7,737 nucleotides of DNA, from contig MHYB01000038.1 of NCBI GenBank assembly GCA_001824635.1, positions 5,981-13,717 on the forward strand, in the 5' to 3' direction. The notes beneath the pieces were generated by a model. That model ran no database searches, was not told the origin of the DNA, and saw nothing but the letters and a program-made list of their open reading frames with translations. The stretch is from Planctomycetes bacterium GWF2_50_10 (GTDB lineage: Bacteria > Planctomycetota > Phycisphaerae > Sedimentisphaerales > GWF2-50-10). Position 1 is the first letter of the stretch; the number at the start of each line of letters is the position of its first letter. Both the position numbers and the translations under genes were made by a program. Positions 1 through 5,020 of the stretch are shown here, piece by piece.

Positions 1-1501
1 CCAGCCTTGCCGAATCCGCTTCGAATCGCGAATTATCCTTTTGCATCGAACCCTTGAGGCCCCCTTCCATCGCTATTGCTCTTATCGACACCGGCCCGGA
101 CGATTTCTGCGGCGAATTGGCGTCAGCAAACGAAACCCGCATTGTTCCCGCAAAATCCATCTGAGCAGGCCCCGTCTTGCCGCTGTCATCGGAAGGCATG
201 TAAAGCGTACCAGGCCCGTTTATCACTGCCCTGTTATCTTTTACATTCCAAAAAACCGATTTGGACGTCTGCAGCGTCGAGCCATGCTGGCCAAGATTGA
301 GCGCCACAAAATTCCCGTTCTCATCGGCAAACATGTCTAGCAGGCCCCTGTCGAGATTATATTTGAGCTGGGCGCATTTGGCCATCTCCACCTGGCCCGC
401 TTTGCCGTCCTGGCCGACAGTATCTTTGGTTATTATCACCGGGTTGCCGTTTACCTCGACAAGACGGTTGGAAGCCTTGCCTCTTACTTCATCCTCTATC
501 GGCCGTACGGTAATTCCTCCATCGCACTTTACATCGATCTCGGTGACTTCTCCGGCAACTGCTTCGGGTTCTGCATGGGCCTTTGTCTCCGATTTCGCAG
601 GCTCTTTAGCTACAACTGCGGCATTTGAATCCGTAGTTTGCTTTTTCTTGTTTGACGCCGCCCAGAACAGATTACTTATCGATACCTTGTCCGCATATAT
701 CGTCTGCGGGCCGTAAGATATCACCACATTCTTTTCAATCAGACACTGGTAATAATTCACCGGTGCCGCTTTCTTTGCTCCGCCTGACTTGCCGGCTGGT
801 TTAGAATCGCTGGCAAGCTCTGGCTTATCAGCTTTATCATTCTTCTGACCTATCGGGCTTGCTTCCTTATATGTCTTTAAATGCATAAAATCGACATGTA
901 GTATATGCAGCAGTTCAAGCCGTTGCTTTTGCCGGTTAAAGATAACTTCCAAGCCCTTGCCGACCATCTCGCCGTCGGCAGATACAAAATGCACCGGCCC
1001 ATCGGTACTGAAAAGCGATTTCTCGCTCGAGTAATCGATCGAATCGAGGTAAAGAAAACTTTCCTTTACGCGGTCGTTATTATCAGGAACTATATGGATC
1101 ACCACGTTTCCTGTGAGCTTGGCGTCTCGCGGACTTGGCTGATTGGCAACAATCTCGATCTGCACCTTGCCATTATCCGCGGTAATTCCGCACACGAAAT
1201 TTTTCTCAAACAGCTTCATGTATGGTTTTTCGAGCGTCCATTCCTTGCCGCTCTCATGCAGGAGCTTTTCGAATCCGAATTCCCGCTCGGCCGTCTTGTA
1301 AACCGCTGTTTTTACGGTACCCAGCCTGGCGGCACCTATGTTACCCATATTGCCGTCTATAGCTGATTTATCATAGACGCCAGTACCTGTGTGAGAGCCG
1401 CTGTCAAATTCCGGCGTGGCGGCAAATTTGACATACACAAGATAAGCACCCATCAGCACTGCTACAGTAAGTATCGCGATAAATATTTTGCGTGAATTCA
1501 T
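1..1501 (-). CDS. lptC: LptC-like LPS export protein with OstA-like repeats (partial, 3' end off window)
   Basis: First 500 codons of a gene that is open at the left edge. The ATG at 1501-1499 is preceded by GAGG that overlaps the kdsC stop (1510-1507), five bases from the start. Residues 1-4 are polar and residues 5-24 form one hydrophobic segment (IFIAILTVAVLMGAYLVYV), an inner-membrane signal anchor as in LptC; the rest should lie in the periplasm. Residues 165-198 (STDGPVHFVSADGEMVGKGL and on) match the LptC/OstA pattern of beta strands 'gpv.f.s.dg...G.gl....' Further strand-rich stretches at 248-280 and 379-435 look like more OstA-like units, separated by Lys/Ala/Ser/Pro-rich linkers (214-248, 282-318). 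E. coli LptC is about 190 residues, so this version is much longer. By family knowledge LptC passes LPS from LptBFG to LptA. Position after kdsD-kdsC strongly supports the role. It could also be an LptC-LptA type fusion; the missing end would decide. Confidence 0.75.
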   Translation of the reverse strand, partial: MNSRKIFIAILTVAVLMGAYLVYVKFAATPEFDSGSHTGTGVYDKSAIDGNMGNIGAARLGTVKTAVYKTAEREFGFEKLLHESGKEWTLEKPYMKLFEKNFVCGITADNGKVQIEIVANQPSPRDAKLTGNVVIHIVPDNNDRVKESFLYLDSIDYSSEKSLFSTDGPVHFVSADGEMVGKGLEVIFNRQKQRLELLHILHVDFMHLKTYKEASPIGQKNDKADKPELASDSKPAGKSGGAKKAAPVNYYQCLIEKNVVISYGPQTIYADKVSISNLFWAASNKKKQTTDSNAAVVAKEPAKSETKAHAEPEAVAGEVTEIDVKCDGGITVRPIEDEVRGKASNRLVEVNGNPVIITKDTVGQDGKAGQVEMAKCAQLKYNLDRGLLDMFADENGNFVALNLGQHGSTLQTSKSVFWNVKDNRAVINGPGTLYMPSDDSGKTGPAQMDFAGTMRVSFADANSPQKSSGPVSIRAIAMEGGLKGSMQKDNSRFEADSARL

Positions 1502-1511
1502 ATTAGCCTCA
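1502..1511 (-). promoter_or_regulatory. Ribosome binding site of lptC overlapping kdsC stop
   Basis: On the minus strand the sequence reads TGAGGCTAAT then ATG. The GAGG Shine-Dalgarno core includes the last two bases of the kdsC stop codon, so ribosomes ending kdsC are placed directly at the lptC start. This supports the chosen lptC start and suggests translational coupling. Confidence 0.6.
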
Positions 1512-2030
1512 GACGAGATACCGCTTCATCAACTCGTCCCATCTTCCTGTATTTTTTAAAATATATTCAACCGTCTCGCGAACAGCCCCGCGGCCGCCCG
1601 TGTTCGTCGTAACATAATGCGCAGCCGACTTGCATTCGCTTACGGCGTTTGCTACCGCCACACCGAAGCCCACTCGACGGATTATCGGTATGTCCATGAT
1701 GTCGTCGCCTATGTAAGCCACCTCGTCGGCTGTTATTCCTGTCTGGTTCAAAAGCTGCTCGAATGTGGGCAGTTTGTCAATGCACTGCTGGTACACATAG
1801 GTAATTTCAAGCTGCTTTGCGCGGTGAGCCGTGGCCTCGGTTGTCCTGCCGCTTATGATCGCGCTTTGAAAACCCGCCCTGTGCCACATCCGTATCCCGT
1901 GGCCGTCAAGCACGCTGAATATCTTGCTTTCGCTTCCGTCGGCATTGATGATTATGCCACCGTCCGTGAGCACCCCGTCAACGTCCAGTATCAACAGCTT
2001 TATTTTTTCAAGTTTTACCGGCCCGGCCAT
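1509..2030 (-). CDS. kdsC: 3-deoxy-D-manno-octulosonate 8-phosphate phosphatase (KdsC)
   Basis: A 173-residue cytoplasmic HAD-superfamily phosphatase that hydrolyses Kdo-8-phosphate to Kdo and phosphate, before CMP-Kdo formation for lipid A-core assembly. All HAD motifs are visible: motif I DVDGVLTDG with nucleophile D16 and acid/base D18, motif II SGR at 60-62, motif III K86, and motif IV GDDIMD with D109, D110 and D113. The C-terminal GGRGAVRE (145-152) is the KdsC tail that reaches into the neighbouring subunit of the tetramer. The length fits the short capless C0 type of the family. The ATG lies one base after the kdsD stop (TGA-T-ATG) and I see no good Shine-Dalgarno, so translation probably depends on coupling with kdsD. 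The next gene, lptC-like, starts seven bases after this stop. Identification is firm; closely related 9-carbon sugar phosphate phosphatases are unlikely given the neighbours. Confidence 0.95.
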   Translation of the reverse strand: MAGPVKLEKIKLLILDVDGVLTDGGIIINADGSESKIFSVLDGHGIRMWHRAGFQSAIISGRTTEATAHRAKQLEITYVYQQCIDKLPTFEQLLNQTGITADEVAYIGDDIMDIPIIRRVGFGVAVANAVSECKSAAHYVTTNTGGRGAVRETVEYILKNTGRWDELMKRYLV

Positions 2031-2031
2031 A

Positions 2032-3009
2032 TCAGTTCACAATCTTGATTGCAACAATATCCTGTACATCTATCAAACCCGCCGGCCTGTTGTCTTCATC
2101 CACCACCGGCAGTTCGTCTATCCTGTGTTTATGAAAGATCGCCATAGCCTCGGCAGCAAGCGATTTTAGCGCGATCCGCTTGCATGGACTTGTCATCGAC
2201 TCGCCTGCTGTAAGCGAAAATGCCGCGCTGCCATGTTTGGTCATCAAACGCCGCATATCTCCGTCTGTTATGATACCCGCAAGCCTGCCGTCGCCATCCA
2301 CAACCATTATCGCACCGTGCCGTTTGAGTTCCTCTGTCGACTTAAGCACCGCCTCCAGTGTATCCGTCGTCTTTGCAAGCGGCAGCTTTTCGCCTGGCCT
2401 GAACATCATCGATTGCTCAACCGTGATGAGTTTTGCTCCAAGTGAGCCGCCCGGATGGAATCTTGCGAAATCTTCCACGCCGAATTCCCTGGCCTTCATG
2501 ACCGTAAATGCAAGCGCATCGCCCACCGCCAGCATACATGCCGTCGTTACGCTGGGCGCAACACCTAAGGGACAAGCCTCAATAAGCTCGCCCATGCACA
2601 ATACCACGTCGCTGTACTTGGCCAGCAGCGATGCTTTTTTGCCCGTAAGCGCGACCATCCTGATATCCAGCTGCTTGACAAGATTAATAAGCCTGCTTAC
2701 CTCTTCCGTCTCGCCGCCGTAGCTGAGCACCAGCACGATGTCATTTTTTCGCAGCCGCCCAAGATCACCGTGGATCGCCTCAGCAGGGTGAAGAAAATGA
2801 CTCGGCGTACCCGTTGACGCAAGCGTCGCACTTATCTTCCTGCCGATGATCCCAGCTTTTCCTATGCCGGTCAATATCACCGATCCCCGGCAGTCGAAAA
2901 GCATTGACGCCGCCTTCACAAACGATTCGTCAACTATGTGCTCCATTGAAGCGATCGCCGCCGCTTCGGATTTTATTACATTTTTCGCATAAGCAAGATC
3001 AAACTGCAT
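2032..3009 (-). CDS. kdsD: D-arabinose-5-phosphate isomerase, KdsD/KpsF/GutQ family
   Basis: Converts ribulose-5-phosphate to arabinose-5-phosphate, the first committed step to Kdo; cytoplasmic. From the ATG at 3009 the protein has 325 residues, close to E. coli KdsD (328). Order: SIS sugar-isomerase domain (about 30-180), then two CBS domains (about 200-262 and 270-325). Visible motifs are GIGKAGIIGRK (49-58), HPAEAIHGDLG (74-84), SYGGETEE (96-103), EACPLGVAPS (144-153) and FARFHPGG (181-188). K51, E103, E144 and H185 line up, with a constant offset of eight, with the residues reported as catalytic in E. coli KdsD (K59, E111, E152, H193; from memory). I chose the ATG at 3009 because GAGG sits six bases before it and the N-terminus fits the family; an in-frame GTG at 3039 would add ten residues but lacks a ribosome site. 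First gene of the operon with kdsC and lptC. The usual SNSGE loop reads SYGGE here. Confidence 0.93.
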   Translation of the reverse strand: MQFDLAYAKNVIKSEAAAIASMEHIVDESFVKAASMLFDCRGSVILTGIGKAGIIGRKISATLASTGTPSHFLHPAEAIHGDLGRLRKNDIVLVLSYGGETEEVSRLINLVKQLDIRMVALTGKKASLLAKYSDVVLCMGELIEACPLGVAPSVTTACMLAVGDALAFTVMKAREFGVEDFARFHPGGSLGAKLITVEQSMMFRPGEKLPLAKTTDTLEAVLKSTEELKRHGAIMVVDGDGRLAGIITDGDMRRLMTKHGSAAFSLTAGESMTSPCKRIALKSLAAEAMAIFHKHRIDELPVVDEDNRPAGLIDVQDIVAIKIVN

Positions 3010-3019
3010 TTCATTCCTC
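3010..3019 (-). promoter_or_regulatory. Ribosome binding site deciding kdsD start
   Basis: The minus strand reads GAGGAATGAA then ATG. GAGG (3019-3016) is six bases before the ATG at 3009, near the optimum. Nothing similar stands before the GTG at 3039. An ATG at 3014 is out of frame. Confidence 0.55.
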
Positions 3020-3081
3020 GTTTCCGGCTGTTCGTTCACGGCCGATCATTCTGCTAAAGTAAAGAGCCTAAATAAGCCGAC

Positions 3082-3110
3082 AGTATCGCCTCAAATCGAC
3101 TGAAAATCAA
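3082..3110 (-). promoter_or_regulatory. Candidate sigma70-type promoter of the kdsD-kdsC-lptC operon
   Basis: On the minus strand a -35 like box TTGATT (3110-3105) is followed after exactly 17 bases by a -10 like box GATACT (3087-3082). Each matches four of six consensus positions. A start near 3075 would give a leader of about 65 bases to the kdsD ATG. It is the best candidate I see in the intergenic region, but the match is moderate and consensus preferences for this lineage are uncertain. Confidence 0.4.
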
Positions 3111-3138
3111 GGTTTAAGTCTGGCAATGGGGTAATAGT

Positions 3139-3158
3139 CACCAGCACCCAGCAACCGG
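3139..3158. repeat. Short heptamer repeat (CACCCAG type)
   Basis: Three consecutive units: CACCAG (3139-3144), CACCCAG (3145-3151) and CAACCGG (3152-3158). The 11-mer AGCACCCAGCA (3143-3153) recurs exactly at 4261-4271 in the larger heptamer array on the other side of the HU-like gene and in the same orientation. The rest of the intergenic stretch 3040-3386 holds the divergent promoters described separately and no convincing gene. Confidence 0.5.
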
Positions 3159-3340
3159 CTTGTTCATTACGGGGACCCAGAACCTCAAAAAAATGTAACT
3201 TTTCTCCAAAAGTCGCTGTTGCTCTGCGCCGATATCAGACATTGTCAGGGGTTTGGTCGGGAGTTTGCCATAAGGCAGTTAGCCGCAAGTTTTAAGAAGT
3301 ACCAGTTTTTCCTTGAACTAAGCAGTAGAGTTTTGCAACT

Positions 3341-3349
3341 TGATATAAC
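3341..3349 (+). promoter_or_regulatory. Extended -10 promoter of the HU-like gene
   Basis: TGATATAAC matches the extended -10 motif TGnTATAAT in all but the last base. No -35 box stands at the right distance (TTGAAC at 3313-3318 is 25 bases away), which extended -10 promoters can tolerate. Transcription would begin near 3356, inside the GC hairpin, about 30 bases before the ATG. Confidence 0.4.
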
Positions 3350-3363
3350 GGCCCGCGTGGGCC
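3350..3363 (+). promoter_or_regulatory. GC-rich perfect hairpin at the HU-like gene's transcription start
   Basis: GGCCC-GCGT-GGGCC is a perfect 5-bp inverted repeat with a four-base centre. It starts one base after the -10 box and ends 12 bases before the AGGGA ribosome site (3375-3379). In DNA it could be an operator for a dimeric protein, including the gene product itself; in RNA it would only be partly transcribed. The role is inference. Confidence 0.35.
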
Positions 3364-3386
3364 AAACTTCTTTTAGGGATACAGTC

Positions 3387-4124
3387 ATGAGTATTAAGTA
3401 TGTGCTTCAGAAAAATAATCTTGTAGAAGAACCCCAGCAGTACGCAGCAAGCATGCGCATCGCTGGATCTGTAGGCCTCAATGAACTCGCCGACCGCATC
3501 GTCGAGCAGGGCACGACCGTGCGGCGGCCTGATGTGCTGGCAGTGCTTGAAAACGCGCTTATGGCAGCGGATTCAATGCTGCTTGATGGCTTCAGGGTGC
3601 AGTTTGGCGGGCTTGTCGATCTTTACCCAAAGATCAAAGGTTCTTTTGAAGGCCCAACCGACACCTACGACCCATCCCGCCATCAGGTGGATGTTGGGGC
3701 AATGCCAGGCAAACGTGTTCGTGACAACTTCCGCGAGCACGCAGCGGTAGAAAAGACCGAGACGATAAAGCCCCAGCCATCGCTAATTGAGGTAAGCCAG
3801 CTTCCCGCGCCAGCGGCCGAGGTGACCGAAAGCCTTGAGGAAGATGTCATCCCCATCGTCGCCGGAAGCATCTGCACGTTGAACGGTTATCGCCTCCGGT
3901 TTAATCCAGCTGCCGAAGATGAAGGAATATATTTCGTCGCCCGAATCGGCGGCGCCGTTATCAAGGTTGCCACAGTGCAAAAGAACATGCCCGGCCAGCT
4001 TGTATTCCTTATGCCAACTATCGCAACCGGCGGGCTATATTACCTTGAAGTACGCACACGCTACACCGCCGAGGGTGAACTTCGCATAGGCCGATACGGC
4101 AACATGTTCACCAAACAGGCATAA
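3387..4124 (+). CDS. HU-like DNA-binding protein with DUF4469-type C-terminal domain
   Basis: 245 residues from the ATG at 3387, which has AGGGA (3375-3379) seven bases upstream. The frame stays open to 3219, but the added residues do not look like protein of this family. Residues 3-118 resemble the HU/IHF-like DNA-binding domain common in Bacteroidota (pattern 'LaeeIaertt..r.DVlAVLe.l......L.dG..V..g.lg.f'), seen here as LNELADRIVEQGTTVRRPDV (31-50), followed by LAVLENAL and LLDGFRVQFGGLVDLYP. An acidic, Pro/Ala-rich linker spans about 120-155. Residues 158-243 (GSICTLNGYRLRF, GIYFV, VQKNMPGQLVFLMP, GLYYLEVRTRY, GRYGNMF) match the DUF4469 Ig-like fold pattern. The expected role is nucleoid binding or DNA bending, perhaps with a protein- or ligand-binding tail; function in this lineage is not known to me. 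It stands alone: own promoter, own terminator, divergent from the kdsD operon. Family assignment is from pattern memory, not alignment. Confidence 0.8.
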   Translation: MSIKYVLQKNNLVEEPQQYAASMRIAGSVGLNELADRIVEQGTTVRRPDVLAVLENALMAADSMLLDGFRVQFGGLVDLYPKIKGSFEGPTDTYDPSRHQVDVGAMPGKRVRDNFREHAAVEKTETIKPQPSLIEVSQLPAPAAEVTESLEEDVIPIVAGSICTLNGYRLRFNPAAEDEGIYFVARIGGAVIKVATVQKNMPGQLVFLMPTIATGGLYYLEVRTRYTAEGELRIGRYGNMFTKQA

Positions 4125-4145
4125 ACATATCTTTGCCCATTGCCA

Positions 4146-4172
4146 AAAGCCCGCTTGCCGCGGGCTTTTTTT
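4146..4172 (+). terminator. Intrinsic terminator of the HU-like gene
   Basis: A nine-base stem AAAGCCCGC (4146-4154) and GCGGGCTTT (4160-4168) closes a TTGCC loop and runs into seven T residues (4166-4172). It begins 21 bases after the stop codon. Stem GC content and T tract are textbook for Rho-independent termination. The leading AAAA tract gives it some bidirectional capacity, but no gene faces it on the minus strand. Confidence 0.9.
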
Positions 4173-4193
4173 ATGCGCCAAAAAAACAGGGTA

Positions 4194-4276
4194 CAGCGTT
4201 GAGCATGCAGCGTTGAGGCAAAAACACACCCAGCACCCATCAACCAGCATCAATCCATCAAGCACCCAGCACCTCT
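4194..4276. repeat. Heptanucleotide (7-nt period) degenerate repeat
   Basis: The decamer CAGCGTTGAG occurs at 4194-4203 and 4208-4217, 14 bases apart. From 4227 follow units CACCCAG (4227), CACCCAT (4234), CAACCAG (4241), CATCAAT (4248), one extra C at 4255, CATCAAG (4256), CACCCAG (4263) and CACCTCT (4270). The shared pattern is CAnCnAn with a 7-nt step. Related units occur at 3139-3158. No open frame of interest crosses it. Similar heptamer repeats are known from cyanobacteria; their role is unclear. Confidence 0.65.
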
Positions 4277-4348
4277 CTTCTATCACTAATCTCCAAATCA
4301 CTGATCACAGTCCAGCAACGCTCGCCCGCATGTCCTTACCGGTTTCGT

Positions 4349-4636
4349 CGGGCAAAACCAGTAATGCGCGCCCGACGAGCACGGTTTGATCGTCCGCCGA
4401 TCTCGGTTGGGTTGTCCGACGACCATGGTTGGTTCGCTGCCCGAACACGGTTGGCTCTGCCCCAAACAAGCCGCTTGTTCTGCCTAAACTACGGGCTTGT
4501 TTTGCCTGAACAACGGTGATGTTTACCGCCTGCTATTAGCTGTTTGCCTCCCGCCAAGCATATCTTTTCGACCAAAACAGTCTCACCTTCCAGCCCAAAA
4601 CAGCAGGCACTTTGACCAAAAACACACAACTATCCC
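4349..4636. repeat. Diverged tandem array, about 13 units of 22 nt period
   Basis: The stretch can be cut into units of 21-24 bases (most often 22) that from the second unit on begin with CC, except a trailing-base ambiguity at some joints. Unit starts: 4349, 4371, 4394, 4416, 4440, 4461, 4483, 4505, 4529, 4551, 4572, 4594, 4616. Unit cores: CCGACGA, CCGACGACC, CCGAACACGG, CCCAAACAAG, CCTAAACTACGG, CCTGAACAACGG, CCAAAACAG, CCCAAAACAG, CCAAAAACAC; the second half is often GGTTTG, GGTTGG, GCTTGTT or similar. Pairwise identity is low, so this is an old or loosely constrained array. The period is not a multiple of three, which argues against a coding origin. It lies between the HU-like gene terminator and the beta-helix gene promoter. 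Confidence 0.5.
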
Positions 4637-4685
4637 CGCATTGCGTCTAAATTAATTATTACACAGATTTAATAAAAAAAAACAC
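4637..4685. other. AT-rich stretch next to the tandem array
   Basis: Directly after the last array unit the composition turns strongly AT-rich (CTAAATTAATTATTACACAG, then a run of nine A residues at about 4674-4682). It precedes the candidate promoter of the beta-helix gene and may act as an UP-element-like or easily melted region. No gene and no clear DnaA box is seen. Confidence 0.3.
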
Positions 4686-4714
4686 TTGCATTGCTTTTAT
4701 TACCAGATTATATG
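4686..4714 (+). promoter_or_regulatory. Candidate promoter of the beta-helix gene
   Basis: TTGCAT (4686-4691) and TATATG (4709-4714) are separated by 17 bases, matching three and four of six consensus positions, with an A-rich tract just upstream. Start of transcription would be near 4721, giving a leader of about 300 bases that holds the inverted repeats described next. Other weak boxes exist nearer the gene, so this is a candidate only. Confidence 0.35.
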
Positions 4715-4724
4715 TGTGCTTGCC

Positions 4725-4787
4725 TTGAAAACTGCTCAAAGCTGAAGTTCGTTTCAATTCTGTTTTGATACCCCGCACAGTTTTCAA
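4725..4787 (+). repeat. Inverted repeat TTGAAAACTG / CAGTTTTCAA
   Basis: TTGAAAACTG (4725-4734) is exactly complementary to CAGTTTTCAA (4778-4787), enclosing 43 bases. The right arm overlaps both the CCCGCACAG arm (4772-4780) of the larger inverted repeat and the start of the inner hairpin (4785-4807), so in RNA this pairing excludes those structures. Confidence 0.5.
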
Positions 4788-4886
4788 CCTACTTTTGTAG
4801 TAAGTTGTTGTAGTACCGTTTTTAGATTACTAGTTTGCTCAACTTGTTTGTTTTTGAAAGGTATTGCTGTGCGGGTTTTGTATCAA
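4765..4886 (+). repeat. 16-bp inverted repeat enclosing a hairpin (leader RNA or small element)
   Basis: Left arm: TTGATAC (4765-4771) then CCCGCACAG (4772-4780). Right arm: CTGTGCGGG (4867-4875), four extra T, then GTATCAA (4880-4886). All 16 arm bases pair, with a four-base bulge. Just inside, TTTTCAA (4781-4787) can also meet TTGAAA (4854-4859). Nested within is a second hairpin, CAACCTAC (4785-4792), loop TTTT, GTAG (4797-4800), bulge TAA, GTTG (4804-4807). The element lies in the presumed 5' leader of the beta-helix gene. It could be a cis-regulatory RNA fold, an sRNA, or a MITE-like repeat; no clean target duplication flanks it. Confidence 0.5.
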
Positions 4887-4927
4887 CTGATTCCACCTGA
4901 CATATCTTAGCTTAAATTAAATGGTTT

Positions 4928-4949
4928 TCCGCTTGCGGATAAATTTTTT
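4928..4949 (+). terminator. Weak hairpin plus T6: possible attenuator
   Basis: TCCG (4928-4931) and CGGA (4936-4939) form a short stem around the tetraloop CTTG, followed after four bases by six T residues (4944-4949). The stem is only four base pairs, so it is a weak terminator on its own; its place in the leader, about 70 bases before the ATG and after the competing inverted repeats, makes an attenuator conceivable. Confidence 0.25.
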
Positions 4950-5004
4950 ACCCGACGGAGATGGTCTAAACACGTTGCGATAAATAATGGAATTACTTCC
5001 TGTT

Positions 5005-5020
5005 ATGGAGATCACAGAAA
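5005..5020 (+). promoter_or_regulatory. Ribosome binding site of the beta-helix gene
   Basis: ATGGAG (5005-5010), core GGAG, lies ten bases before the ATG at 5021. The spacing is at the long end of the normal range. No stop lies between this ATG and the right window edge, and a signal peptide follows at once, which supports this start. Confidence 0.5.

Noticed and set aside
905..2722. Plus-strand open frames of 140-180 residues at 905-1366, 1617-2048 and 2180-2722
   Set aside because: They are opposite the lptC-like, kdsC and kdsD genes, whose products have clear family motifs; the plus-strand translations show no recognisable domain and lack ribosome sites.
3219..3386. Longer start of the HU-like gene at 3219
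   Set aside because: The extra 56 residues do not resemble the family, cross the likely promoter and hairpin, and the ATG at 3387 has a good ribosome site.
4035..4301. Minus-strand frames 4035-4301 and 4061-4243
   Set aside because: They cross the HU-like gene end, its terminator and the heptamer array; low-complexity translation with no domain.
4349..4636. CRISPR array
   Set aside because: Units are contiguous, without spacers, and far too diverged; no cas gene is present.
4349..4685. Replication origin with iterons
   Set aside because: Iteron-like period and AT-rich flank are suggestive, but no Rep, dnaA or parAB gene and no proper TTATNCACA box is present; kept only as a remark in the array finding.
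4920..5020. c-di-GMP riboswitch in the beta-helix leader
   Set aside because: The conserved GEMM-I bases and the paired architecture could not be found by eye.
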